Numbered from the stretch's first letter, positions 25,838 through 34,537 are shown. The stretch: 64,000 nt of DNA from Roseiarcus sp963829505 (GCA_963829505.1 CAWHIL010000002.1:558001-622000), one strand, 5' to 3'. Program-made: numbers and translations. Notes: generated by a model not told the origin, from the sequence alone.

Positions 25838-26517
25838 AGCGGCGCTCGAGCGGAAGCGCCGCCGCTTCGTGGACGGGCGCGTACGGCTGTCCGCCTTTTG
25901 GACCCCGGCTGCCGCCGGTCCGCCGCAAGCGAAGCTGGACGTCCGGATCGCCGACAAGAGAAGCCGCGGGGTCCGGAAGCGGCGCGGCGACCGACCGGAT
26001 CGGCCCATCGCCGCGGCGGCGGGCGGCTGTCGGAAACCGTCCCTGCTCGCACAAAAACTATCCCTGATCGGCGCAAAACCCTCCCTGTTCCCGACGAAAA
26101 CTCTCCCTGTTATTTGAACTTTCTCAACGAGTGGAAACGGCCGCCAGCCTTTCTATAGGCGCCTTTCAAGCCTGCGCCGACGCCCCGCCGCGCCTGCGGG
26201 AGCTCCTGCGCCGGCACGAAAATCTCCATGAATTCAATGTCCTCACGATTTCGCTTTTTCAGTATCACATTCCGTGTTATTCTGATCGCAAGGAAAACCA
26301 GAACCGACTCGCAGAGCGGAACGACCCCGCTGCAAGGAGAAATCGCAGGTCTGAAAAAAAGCGCCGATTCCGCCAGCAAAACTTTCCTTTCGGCCGCCCC
26401 GCGGAGGCCGCGGGGCCGAAGTCCGGATCGTGCATCGATCTCCAGCACGTCCCGTTTTTTAACTCTTCGTCAACCATCGGCCTCCATGGTTAACGAAGCC
26501 CCAACGGACAAGGCACG
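25838..26517. other. Long intergenic region upstream of minC
   Basis: 680 bases without a credible gene; open frames here lack the high third-base GC of the neighbours. It holds the family C repeat array (26039-26117), then an unusually AT-rich stretch (about 26215-26390) that probably carries the min promoter. It also holds a perfect 8-bp hairpin, CCCCGCGG-AGG-CCGCGGGG, at 26397-26415. The 26228-26521 and reverse-strand 26110-26448 frames were examined and not accepted. Confidence 0.6.
26039..26117. repeat. 21-22-bp periodic repeat array (family C, copy 2)
   Basis: Four units start CCTG at 26042, 26063, 26084 and 26106, each inside TCCCTG(C/A/T)TC. The spacing is 21, 21 and 22 bases, with A-rich spacers (ACAAAAACTA, GCGCAAAACC, GACGAAAACTC). 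The core, period and spacer composition match the array at 8543-8637, 17 kb away, and the orientation is the same. Confidence 0.8.
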
Positions 26518-27243
26518 ATGAACGCGCATGTGACGGCCCCAGTCTTGAGTTTTCGCGGCCGGTCGCTGCTCGCCTTCGTGCTCGAGCCGAGCCTGCCGCT
26601 GGCCGACTGGTTCGCCGCGCTCGACGCCTGGCTCGTCCGTTCGCCGACCTTCTTTGCGAGCAAGCCCGTCATCCTCGAGATGGCCGGGATCGAGATCGAC
26701 CTCAAGGACTACCGCAACCTGCTCGGCGCCCTGACGCGCCGCCACATCCGGGTGATGGGCGTCGAGAACGCGCATCGCGGGCTTGTCGGGCCGCACCTGC
26801 CGCCGGTCGTGGCGGGCGGCCGGCCGGCCAACGCCCCCCAGGCCGCCGCCGAGCCTGAGCCTGACGCCGAAGCCGCCGTGCCTGCGATCGTCGCGCCGGC
26901 GAAAGCCGCCCCGGCGCAGCCTCTCGTCATCGACGGCGCGCTGCGCTCGGGACAGTCGGTCATGCATCCGGACGGCGACGTGACAATCATCGGGCGGGTC
27001 GCGTCCGGCGCGGAGATCGTCGCGGGCGGCTCCGTGCATGTCTACGGAGTGCTCCAGGGGCGGGTGATCGCCGGCATCTCGGGATCGCCCGAGGCCCGCA
27101 TCTTCTGCCGCGAGGCGCGCGCCGAGCTTCTGTGCATCGGCGGCGTCTACATGACCGCCGAAACGATGAACCCGGCCCTCGAAGGCCGCAGCCTCGAGGT
27201 CCGGCTCGACGGCGACGAACTCAGGGTTCGCACCCTCGACTGA
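26518..27243 (+). CDS. minC: Septum site-determining protein MinC
   Basis: 241 aa inhibitor of FtsZ assembly. N-terminal domain about residues 1-85 (SFRGRSLLAFVLEPSLPLAD). A Pro/Ala-rich linker (about 100-130) leads to the C-terminal beta-helix with SGQSVMHPDGDVTIIGRVAS, GGSVHVYGVLQGRVIAG and EARIFCREARAELLCIGG. These are the MinD-binding and dimer surfaces. It is the first gene of minCDE. Confidence 0.96.
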   Translation: MNAHVTAPVLSFRGRSLLAFVLEPSLPLADWFAALDAWLVRSPTFFASKPVILEMAGIEIDLKDYRNLLGALTRRHIRVMGVENAHRGLVGPHLPPVVAGGRPANAPQAAAEPEPDAEAAVPAIVAPAKAAPAQPLVIDGALRSGQSVMHPDGDVTIIGRVASGAEIVAGGSVHVYGVLQGRVIAGISGSPEARIFCREARAELLCIGGVYMTAETMNPALEGRSLEVRLDGDELRVRTLD

Positions 27244-27268
27244 AGAACATCGAAAGGAAACGCGCGAA

Positions 27269-28084
27269 ATGAGCAAGGTGATCGTCGTAACCTCGGGCAA
27301 AGGCGGGGTCGGCAAGACCACCTCCACCGCCTCGCTCGGCGCGGCCCTCGCGCAGTCGGGCCAGAAGGTCTGCCTCGTCGATTTCGACGTCGGCCTGCGC
27401 AATCTCGACCTCGTGCTCGGCGCCGAGCGGCGGGTGGTTTACGATTTCATCAACGTCGCGCAGGGCGACGCGAAGCTCGCGCAGGCGCTGATCCGCGACA
27501 AGCGGGTCGAGACGCTGCACCTTCTGGCCGCCTCCCAGACCCGCGACAAGGACGCGCTGACCGACGACGGCGTCGAGCGGGTGGTCGAGGATCTGCGCAA
27601 GAGCTTCGACATCGTCCTGTGCGACAGCCCTGCCGGCATCGAGCGCGGCGCGCTGCTGGCGATGCGCTTCGCGGACGAAGCGGTCGTGGTCGCCAATCCG
27701 GAAATCTCCTCGGTGCGCGACGCCGACCGGATCATCGGCCTTCTCGACGCCAGAACCCGGCGCGCCGAAGCCGGAGAGCGGATCGAGAAGCGGCTGCTCA
27801 TCACCCGCTTCGACCCGGCGCGCTCGAACCGCGGCGAGATGCTGAGCGTCGCCGACGTGCTCGAGATCCTGTCGATCCCGCTGATCGGCGTCATTCCCGA
27901 AGACGAGGACGTGCTGCGCGCCTCGAACCTCGGCGCCCCGATCACCATGAACGGCTCGGCGAGCCCGGCGGCGCGGGCCTATCGCGACGCGGCGCGGCGC
28001 CTCGTCGGGGAGACGATCCCGGTTGCGATCCCCGACGAGCGGCGGACCCTGTTCAACCGGCTCTTCAGCCGGAGGGCCGCATGA
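27269..28084 (+). CDS. minD: Septum site-determining ATPase MinD
   Basis: 271 aa membrane-cycling ATPase. The deviant Walker A motif is VVTSGKGGVGKTTSTASLG at the N-terminus, with the signature lysine in GKGG. It is followed by VCLVDFDVGLRNLDLVLG and ILCDSPAGIERGALLAM. The C-terminal amphipathic helix (TLFNRLFSRRA) is the membrane-targeting sequence. AAAGGAAAC precedes the ATG. It lies 25 bases after minC and overlaps minE by four bases. Confidence 0.97.
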   Translation: MSKVIVVTSGKGGVGKTTSTASLGAALAQSGQKVCLVDFDVGLRNLDLVLGAERRVVYDFINVAQGDAKLAQALIRDKRVETLHLLAASQTRDKDALTDDGVERVVEDLRKSFDIVLCDSPAGIERGALLAMRFADEAVVVANPEISSVRDADRIIGLLDARTRRAEAGERIEKRLLITRFDPARSNRGEMLSVADVLEILSIPLIGVIPEDEDVLRASNLGAPITMNGSASPAARAYRDAARRLVGETIPVAIPDERRTLFNRLFSRRAA

Positions 28085-28365
28085 GCATCTTCAGTCTCTT
28101 CAAGCCGCGCGGCACGGCGCCGGTCGCGCGCGAGCGCCTCCAGATCCTGCTCAGCCACGAGCGCGCCGCGGTCGGTCCGCGCGACCTCGTCGCCATCCTG
28201 CGCGACGATCTCATCGCGACGATAAGGCGCCACATCGAGATCGACCCGGAGAAGCTCTCCGTGAAGATGGACCGCGCCAAGGGCTATTCGATGCTGGCGA
28301 TCGACGTCGAGATCCCCTGCGACCCGGCCGGGCGCACGCCGCAAGCGCAAGCAACGGCGGCGTGA
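28081..28365 (+). CDS. minE: Cell division topological specificity factor MinE
   Basis: 94 aa. The start overlaps the minD stop (ATGA). N-terminal membrane/MinD-contact segment SIFSLFKPRGTAPVARERL, then LQILLSHERAA and the dimer domain RDDLIATIRRHIEIDPEKLS and DRAKGYSMLAIDVEIPCD. MinE drives the Min oscillation by stimulating MinD ATPase. The C-terminal extension (RTPQAQATAA) is disordered. Confidence 0.95.
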   Translation: MSIFSLFKPRGTAPVARERLQILLSHERAAVGPRDLVAILRDDLIATIRRHIEIDPEKLSVKMDRAKGYSMLAIDVEIPCDPAGRTPQAQATAA

Positions 28366-28367
28366 TA

Positions 28368-28461
28368 TGTAGCCGCGGTCGCTGACCAGGTCGCTGACCG
28401 CGGCCCGTTTGTATAGCCGCGGTCGCTGACCGCGGCGGCGCGATCAACGATCGCGCCTACA
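28368..28461. repeat. REP-like palindromes (family B, copy 2)
   Basis: Units TGTAGCCGCGGTCGCTGACC and TATAGCCGCGGTCGCTGACC followed by GCGGC, with a partly duplicated first unit (CTGACCAGGTCGCTGACCGC). An inverted unit GGCGCGATCAACGATCGCGC plus CTACA closes the cluster. It is the same family as 12363-12442 and again lies in a convergent gap. Its last bases provide the stop codon of the minus-strand antitoxin-like gene. Confidence 0.85.
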
Positions 28462-28713
28462 AGCGCCTCGCGTTCTCCGCGAATACCTCAGCCTCAAAAT
28501 CGTCCGCGAGTTGGCCGAGCTTGTCGAGATCGACGCCGGGCCGGAAACCGAAGGAATGGGGAATGACCTTCGGTGGCTCGCGAGACCCCGCCGCCTCGCC
28601 GAGGCCGGCGCGGATCGTTCTGTTGACAGCTTCCTTGAAGGGGACGCCGAGTTCCTTGGCGCGCGTTTTCAAGAGGCCCGCGAGATCGTCGTCGAGGGTC
28701 AGGGTCGTCGCAT
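28457..28713 (-). pseudogene. Antitoxin-like small protein, start disrupted
   Basis: The frame encodes ATTLTLDDDLAGLLKTRAKE and then LGVPFKEAVNRTIRAGL, a ribbon-helix-helix pattern like VapB-type antitoxins, and ends FEAEVFAENARRL. There is no in-frame ATG before the conserved part: an ATG at 28713 is one base out of frame (ATGCGACG; ATGGCGACG would restore it). A later TTG at 28672 gives 71 aa but removes the DNA-binding strand. No toxin gene lies next to it. It may be a broken orphan antitoxin or a one-base sequence error. Confidence 0.5.
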
Positions 28714-28752
28714 GAGGAGGATGTTGGCGTTCAGGCTTTTGATGTCAAGACA

Positions 28753-29448
28753 TCACACCGTCATCCGCCCCCGCACCGCCGCCTCGTTCATGTCCGCGCG
28801 CGTCCCCGCGAGAACCACGGCGCCGCGGTCCATCACCGCGTAATCGTCGCAGATGTCGCGCGCCCATTCGAAATATTGCTCGACGACCAGGATCGCCATG
28901 CCGCCCTTGCGCCTGAGATGCACGAGCGCCCTGCCGATGTCTTTGATGATCGAGGGCTGAATGCCCTCGGTCGGCTCGTCGAGGACGAGGAGTTTTGGCT
29001 TCGTCACCAGCGCGCGGGCGATGGCGAGTTGCTGCTGCTGGCCGCCGGAAAGGTCGCCGCCGCGCCGGCCGAGCATGTCGTTCAGCACAGGGAAGAGCGA
29101 GAACACCTCGTCGTCGATGGCGCGCTCGGCGCGCTTCAGCGCGGCGAAGCCGGTCATCAGATTCTCGCGCACAGTGAGCAGCGGGAAGATCTCGCGCCCC
29201 TGCGGCACGTAGCCGAAGCCGGTCCTGGCGCGAATATGTCCCGGCGCGCGCGTGACGTCCTGGTCGTTCCAGCGGATCGAGCCGGAAGCGACCATGTGCT
29301 GGCCGACGATGGCGCGCAGCAGCGACGACTTCCCCACGCCGTTGCGGCCGAGGACTGTGAGGATGCGGCCCGGTTCGGCCTTGATCGACACCGAGCGGAG
29401 CGCCTGCGCCGCGCCGTAGAAGAGGTCGATGCGGTCGACGGTCAGCAT
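28753..29448 (-). CDS. urtE: Urea ABC transporter ATP-binding protein UrtE
   Basis: 231 aa. Walker A LGRNGVGKSSLLRAI, Q-loop GYVPQGREIFPLLTV, signature DLSGGQQQQLAIARAL, Walker B LLVLDEPTEGIQPSII. GIQPSII after Walker B is characteristic of UrtE rather than LivF. Together with UrtD it energises urea uptake. It is the last gene of the urt operon; GRADMNEAAVRGRMTV ends the protein. Confidence 0.95.
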   Translation of the reverse strand: MLTVDRIDLFYGAAQALRSVSIKAEPGRILTVLGRNGVGKSSLLRAIVGQHMVASGSIRWNDQDVTRAPGHIRARTGFGYVPQGREIFPLLTVRENLMTGFAALKRAERAIDDEVFSLFPVLNDMLGRRGGDLSGGQQQQLAIARALVTKPKLLVLDEPTEGIQPSIIKDIGRALVHLRRKGGMAILVVEQYFEWARDICDDYAVMDRGAVVLAGTRADMNEAAVRGRMTV

Positions 29449-29451
29449 CGC

Positions 29452-30222
29452 TCATCGCCCCAGATAGACTTCGATCACGCGCGGGTCGGCGCTCACCTGG
29501 TCGAGCGTTCCTTCCGCCAGCACCGCACCCTCGTGCAGGCAGGTCACCCGGACGCCGAGTTCGCGCACGAAGGTCATGTCGTGCTCGACAACGACGACCG
29601 AATGGCTCTTGGCGATCTCCTTGAGAAGCTCGGCGGTCGCGGCGGTCTCGGCGTCCGTCATTCCGGCGACCGGCTCGTCGACGAGCAGCAGCTTCGGGTC
29701 CTGCGCGAGCAGCATGCCGATCTCGAGCCATTGCTTCTGCCCGTGCGACAGCGAGCCAGCGACGCGCGCGCGATGGTCCTTGAGGCGGGTCGTGACGAGG
29801 ATCCGGTCGATGGTCGAGCGGATGTCCGGCTCGCTCCTGGCGAAGAGGGTCGCCACGACCCCGCGCGGCGCCTTGACGGCGAGCAGCAGGTTGTCCTCGA
29901 CGGTGTGGTTCTCGAACACCGTCGGCTTCTGGAACTTCCGCCCGACGCCGAGCGTCGCGATCTCGGCCTCGTCGAGGCGGGTGAGGTCGTACTTGCCGTC
30001 GAACATCGCCTCGCCCTCGTCGGGCCGCGTCTTGCCGGTAATGACGTCCATCATCGTCGTCTTGCCGGCGCCGTTCGGGCCGATGATGGCGCGCATCTCG
30101 CCGGGCGCCAGCACGAGCGACAGTTCGCGCAGCGCCTTGTAGCCGTCGAACGAAACGCTGATTCCGTCGAGATAGAGGATCGAGGCGGTGAGCGTCGGGG
30201 TGCTCGTCTCGGCCAGCGTCAT
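29452..30222 (-). CDS. urtD: Urea ABC transporter ATP-binding protein UrtD
   Basis: 256 aa. Walker A IGPNGAGKTTMMDVITGK, signature GSLSHGQKQWLEIGMLLAQ (SHGQ in place of SGGQ, typical of UrtD), Walker B PKLLLVDEPVAGMTDAET and switch histidine VVVVEHDMTFVRELG. YLDGISVSFDGYKAL begins the domain. Its start overlaps the end of urtC by four bases, and urtE follows after three bases. Confidence 0.96.
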   Translation of the reverse strand: MTLAETSTPTLTASILYLDGISVSFDGYKALRELSLVLAPGEMRAIIGPNGAGKTTMMDVITGKTRPDEGEAMFDGKYDLTRLDEAEIATLGVGRKFQKPTVFENHTVEDNLLLAVKAPRGVVATLFARSEPDIRSTIDRILVTTRLKDHRARVAGSLSHGQKQWLEIGMLLAQDPKLLLVDEPVAGMTDAETAATAELLKEIAKSHSVVVVEHDMTFVRELGVRVTCLHEGAVLAEGTLDQVSADPRVIEVYLGR

Positions 30223-31346
30223 GGGTCGGCTCCCTCCTCGACCGCGAGCGCGGGCGCTTCGGGCGTCGGCGCCTTCGCCCGCGCCGGGCGCAGGATGAGG
30301 CCGAGCAGGCCGCGCGGCAGGAAGAGCGTGACGAGAACGAAGAGGCCGCCGAGCCCGTAGAGCCAGAATTCGGGAAAGGCGCCGGTGAACCAGGTTTTTG
30401 CGAAATTGACCGCGATCGCGCCGATGGCCGCCCCGACGAGCGTCGCGCGGCCGCCGACCGCGACCCAGATCGCCGCCTCAATCGAATTGGCCGGCGCGAA
30501 CTCGCCCGGATTGATGATGCCGACCTGCGGCACGTAGAGCGCGCCCCCGATCGCCGCCATGATCGCCGAGACGACGAAGGCGAAGAGTTTGATGTTCTCG
30601 ACCCGGTAGCCGAGGAAGCGCATGCGGCTTTCCGAATCGCGCACCGCGACCAGCGCCTTGCCGTATTTCGACTGGATGATCGCGCGGGCGACGAGATAGG
30701 CGAGGATGAGCGCGATCGCGCTCGCCGAGAAGAGCGCCGCCTTGGTCGCCGCCGATTGCAGCGAAAAGCCGAGCAGATCCTTGAAGTCGGTCAGGCCGTT
30801 GTTGCCGCCGAAGCCGAAATCGTTGCGGAAGAACTCCTTGTAGAGCGCAAACGTCATCGCCTGCGTGATGATCGAAAGATAGACGCCGGTGACGCGCGAG
30901 CGGAAGGCGAACCAGCCGAAGGCGAGCGCCAGCAGGCCCGGCGCGAGCACGACCATGAGCATCGCATAGGGAAACCAGTTGAAGCCCCACCACGCCACCG
31001 GCAGCGCCTTCCAGTTCAGGAAGACCATGAAGTCCGGCAGGATCGGATTGGCGTAGACGCCGCGCGCGCCGATCTGGCGCATGAGATACATGCCCATGGC
31101 GTAGCCGCCGAGCGCGAAGAAGGCGCCGTGTCCGAGCGACAGGATGCCGCAATAGCCCCAGACGAGATCGAGCGCGACCGCGAGGATGGCGTAGCAGAGG
31201 TACTTGCCGAAGAGCTGCACGAGATAGGGCGGCAGGTTGAAGGGCGAATCCGCTGGCGTCGCGAGCGCCAGCACGGGAACGAGGATCGCCGCCGCCGCCA
31301 GGAGGACGACGAAGACAAGACCGATCCGGTCGAGTTCGGCGCTCAT
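30219..31346 (-). CDS. urtC: Urea ABC transporter permease UrtC
   Basis: 375 aa branched-chain-type permease with about ten membrane helices. Marks: ALDLVWGYCGILSLGHGAFF, GGYAMGMYLMRQIG, GFGGNNGLTDF and the EAA-like loop VRDSESRMRFLGYRVENIKL that contacts the ATPases. The C-terminus is a Pro/Ala-rich cytoplasmic tail. The true ATG is at 31346, overlapping the urtB stop; the longer open frame upstream is a shadow of urtB. Confidence 0.95.
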   Translation of the reverse strand: MSAELDRIGLVFVVLLAAAAILVPVLALATPADSPFNLPPYLVQLFGKYLCYAILAVALDLVWGYCGILSLGHGAFFALGGYAMGMYLMRQIGARGVYANPILPDFMVFLNWKALPVAWWGFNWFPYAMLMVVLAPGLLALAFGWFAFRSRVTGVYLSIITQAMTFALYKEFFRNDFGFGGNNGLTDFKDLLGFSLQSAATKAALFSASAIALILAYLVARAIIQSKYGKALVAVRDSESRMRFLGYRVENIKLFAFVVSAIMAAIGGALYVPQVGIINPGEFAPANSIEAAIWVAVGGRATLVGAAIGAIAVNFAKTWFTGAFPEFWLYGLGGLFVLVTLFLPRGLLGLILRPARAKAPTPEAPALAVEEGADP

Positions 31347-32977
31347 GCCTCGACCGCCCGACCTTTGAGCGCGAACATGCCGCGCGGGCGCTTCTGGATG
31401 AAGAGGATGATGACGACGAGCAGCACGATCTGGCCCTGGACCGCGCCGATCAAAGGTTCGAGAATCTTGCCGGCGATGCCGATCATCATCGCGCCGAGCG
31501 CCGTTCCCCAAAGGTTGCCGACGCCGCCGAACACCACGACCATGAAGCTGTCGATGATGTAGCCCTGGCCGAGGTTCGGCGAGACGTTGTCGATCTGCGA
31601 TAGCGCCACGCCCGCGATTCCCGCGACCCCCGAGCCGAGCGCGAAGGCCAGCATGTCGATGCGGGCGGTCGAAATGCCCATCGCCGCCGCCATGCGCCGG
31701 TTCTGGGTGACGGCGCGCATCTGCAGGCCGAAGCGGGTGGCGCGCAACACGAGTTGCAGCCCGACGAAGACGACGATCGCCAATACGATGATCCACAGCC
31801 TGTTGGTCGTGATCTCGAGCCCGCCGACATGAAATGCGCCCGACATGAACGGCGGGTTGGTGACGAGCCTGTTGTTCGGCCCGAAGAGCGAGCGCACCGT
31901 CTGCTGGAGGATCAGCGAGACGCCCCAGGTGGCGAGCAGCGTCTCGAGCGGGCGCGAATAGAGGTAGCGGATGACCAGGCGCTCGATCAGGACGCCGACG
32001 ATCGCCGCGGTCAGGAAGGCGAGCGGCAGCGCGAAGGCGAGCGACCAGCTCTGCAGCGACGGCGGCAGAAGCAGCTGGACGACATAGGTGGCATAGGCGC
32101 CGAGCATCACCATCTCGCCGTGCGCCATGTTGATGACGCCCATGACGCCGAAGGTGATGGCGAGGCCGATCGCGGCGAGCAGGAGGACGGACGAGGCCGA
32201 GAGCCCGTACCAGAGGTCCTGCGCGGCGCCCCAAAACATGAGCCGCGTGCGGATGGAGGAGAGCGCCTGGTCCGCGGCCGCCTTGACCTCGGGTTCGGTC
32301 GACTTCCGCCCGATCCCGTCGATCAGGTTGGCCGTGTCCTGGTCGCCTCGGGCTTTCAGCGTTTCGATCGCCCCGAGCCGTTCGGCGGCCGACGACGTGT
32401 CGCTCGTGGCGGCGATCGCCGCCGCTGCGAGTTTCAGGGCGCCCGAGACGCGCGGGTCGCTTTCCTTCGCGAGCTGGCTCGTGATCGCGGGCAGCGCCTT
32501 GGCGTCGCGCGTCTTGAAGACTTCCTCGGCGGCGGCGAGGCGCTTTTCCGGGTCGGAATTGGCGAGGGTGAGGGAGCCGAGCGATCCTTCGATGGCGCTG
32601 CGGAGCGCGTTGTTGACCCGCACCTTTTTGAACGGCGAGGAATCGGCGATTTCGGCGCCGGTCTTCGCGTCGATGACTTTGCCGTCGGCCGTCCGGTACG
32701 CGACCACCCGCTTTGCCGGGTCGAAGAGGAGGCGGTTTTCGCTGAGCGCTTCGAGGATGGCTGCGCCCTGCGGCGGCGCCTCGGCGGCGATCTCGCCGAT
32801 CGCCTTCTGCGTGTCGGGGAATTTGTCGGTGAGAAATCGCGCCAGCGTGTCGTCGAGGGCGTCGGCGCAGGCAGGGCCGGCGAGCGCGAGGCCGCCAAGA
32901 AGCGCGCAGGCGATAAGCGCGACGATGAGCGCTGAGTGGCGGACGACGGACAGCAATCGAGCCTCGCGCCGGGTCAT
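31343..32977 (-). CDS. urtB: Urea ABC transporter permease UrtB
   Basis: 544 aa. Unusually for a permease it starts with a signal-like segment (IVALIACALLGGLALAGPAC) and a ~230-residue extracytoplasmic domain. This domain contains repeated KAIGEIA/ALPAITSQLA helices and precedes the membrane domain; it is the normal UrtB architecture. The permease part has AITFGVMGVINMAHGEMVML and GVSLILQQTVRSLFGPNN, ending in IQKRPRGMFALKGR. It overlaps urtC by four bases. Confidence 0.95.
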   Translation of the reverse strand: MTRREARLLSVVRHSALIVALIACALLGGLALAGPACADALDDTLARFLTDKFPDTQKAIGEIAAEAPPQGAAILEALSENRLLFDPAKRVVAYRTADGKVIDAKTGAEIADSSPFKKVRVNNALRSAIEGSLGSLTLANSDPEKRLAAAEEVFKTRDAKALPAITSQLAKESDPRVSGALKLAAAAIAATSDTSSAAERLGAIETLKARGDQDTANLIDGIGRKSTEPEVKAAADQALSSIRTRLMFWGAAQDLWYGLSASSVLLLAAIGLAITFGVMGVINMAHGEMVMLGAYATYVVQLLLPPSLQSWSLAFALPLAFLTAAIVGVLIERLVIRYLYSRPLETLLATWGVSLILQQTVRSLFGPNNRLVTNPPFMSGAFHVGGLEITTNRLWIIVLAIVVFVGLQLVLRATRFGLQMRAVTQNRRMAAAMGISTARIDMLAFALGSGVAGIAGVALSQIDNVSPNLGQGYIIDSFMVVVFGGVGNLWGTALGAMMIGIAGKILEPLIGAVQGQIVLLVVIILFIQKRPRGMFALKGRAVEA

Positions 32978-33044
32978 GGATCGGTAAAAGGGCCCTCCCG
33001 CTCCTCAATGGGCGCGGGAGGGGCGTTTCGCGTCGGTCAGGCGG

Positions 33045-34344
33045 TCAGCCGCCGCACTTGCCGGTCTTCACGTTGAAGTTCCCGCACGACATGGGCTTGC
33101 GCCAATCGGCGATCAGGTCCTTCGAGCCTTCGAGATAGGGCGACCACTCGTTGGCGACCACGGTGCCGGGCGTCTGCCAGACCGTGTTGAGCTGGCCGTC
33201 GGCCTGGATCTCGCCGATGTAGACGGGCTTGGTGATGTGGTGGTTCGGCATCATGGTCGAGAAGCCGCCAGTGAGATTGGGCACCGAGACGCCGATCATC
33301 GCGTCGATCACCTTGTCGGGCTCGAAGCTTCCCGCCTTTTCGACCGCCTTCACCCACATGCTGAAGCCGATGACATGCGCCTCCATCGGGTCGTTGGTGG
33401 TGCGGTTCGCCTTCTTGGTGAACTCATGCCACTTGGCGATGAACTCCTTGTTGGCCGGCGTATCGATCGATTCGAAGTAGTTCCAGGCCGCGAGATGGCC
33501 GACGAGGGGCTTCGTGTCGAGGCCGGCGAGCTCTTCTTCGCCGACCGAGAAGGCGACGACCGGAATGTCGGTCGCTTTCAGGCCCTGGTTGCCGAGTTCC
33601 TTGTAGAAGGGCACGTTGGCGTCGCCGTTGATGGTCGATACGACCGCCGTCTTCTTGCCGGCCGAGCCGAACGCCTTGATCTTCGACACTTCCGTCTGCC
33701 AGTCGGAGAAGCCGAACGGCGTGTAGTTGATCATGATGTCCTCGGCCGGCACGCCCTTCTGCTTGAGATAGGCTTCGAGGATCTTGTTGGTGGTGCGCGG
33801 ATAGACATAGTCGGTGCCTTCGAGCACCCAGCGCTTCACCGAGCCGCCGTCGGCGCTCATGAGGTAGTCGACCGCAGGAATCGCCTGCTGGTTGGGGGCG
33901 GCGCCGGTATAGAAGACGTTGCGCTCGGATTCCTCGCCCTCGTATTGCACGGGATAGAAGAGGATCGAGTTCGAGCTCCTTGAACACCGGCAGCACGGAC
34001 TTGCGCGACACCGATGTCCAGCAGCCGAACACGGCCGAGACCTTGTCCTTCTCGATCAGCTCCTTGGCCTTCTCGGCGAACAGCGGCCAGTTGGAGGCCG
34101 GGTCGACGACGACCGCCTCGAGCTTCTTGCCGAGCACCCCACCCTTCTTGTTCTGCTCGTCGATCAGCATCAGCATGACGTCTTTCAGCGTCGTCTCGCT
34201 GATCGCCATCGTCCCCGAGAGGGAGTGGAGAATGCCGATCTTGATCGTGTCGTCGTCCGCCAAGGCGGAGGTTGCGCCGAACGCCAGCGCGCCCCCCATG
34301 AGCGCGCCCGCCGCGCGCGAAATCATACGCTTTGTCAAGGACAT
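33045..34344 (-). CDS. urtA: Urea ABC transporter substrate-binding protein, with frameshift
   Basis: Periplasmic urea receptor. Residues 1-30 are a signal peptide (GALMGGALAFGATSALADD). The first frame gives KIGILHSLSGTMAISETTL to SVLPVFKEL and then derails; the second continues with SILFYPVQYEGEESERNVFY, VLEGTDYVYPRTTNKIL and a C-terminus with GKCGG. Dropping one T/A from the GAGTTC hexamer (forward 33967-33972) joins them into about 432 aa, the normal length. ATG 34344 follows GAGG. A sigma-54 promoter lies about 80 bases upstream. Confidence 0.93.
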
Positions 34345-34423
34345 GAAAGACCTCGTGGAATAGGCCCCGCCGTTTTTAGGGCCGTGACAGCACTGGCCCC
34401 GCCGGAGCCCGCGGTCTGGCTAC

Positions 34424-34439
34424 GCAATGAGCATGCCAG
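34424..34439 (-). promoter_or_regulatory. Sigma-54 (RpoN) promoter for urtABCDE
   Basis: On the minus strand the sequence reads CTGGCATGCTCATTGC, against the RpoN consensus TGGCACG-N4-TTGC. Only one of the eleven fixed positions differs (T for C). The GG (-24) and GC (-12) pairs have the required spacing. Transcription would start near 34412, giving a leader of about 68 bases before the urtA ATG. RpoN with NtrC controls urea uptake in many bacteria; no clear NtrC site was found in the next 100 bases. Confidence 0.75.
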
Positions 34440-34537
34440 CGATAACCGCCGGTTCGCGCACGCGGTTGCGGATGCGGACGATGCAGAGGGCGCCGCCGAA
34501 TTAATCAGGCCGCATTCGGAAGCGGTGACGCGGCGCC

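Noticed and set aside
26110..26448. Minus-strand 112-residue gene before minC
   Set aside because: Codon third positions are not GC-rich as in the neighbours, there is no domain, and it overlaps the repeat array region.
34440..34537. NtrC-binding palindrome upstream of the sigma-54 promoter
   Set aside because: TGCATC and GCATCC segments occur but do not form a convincing GCACC-N5-GGTGC site.
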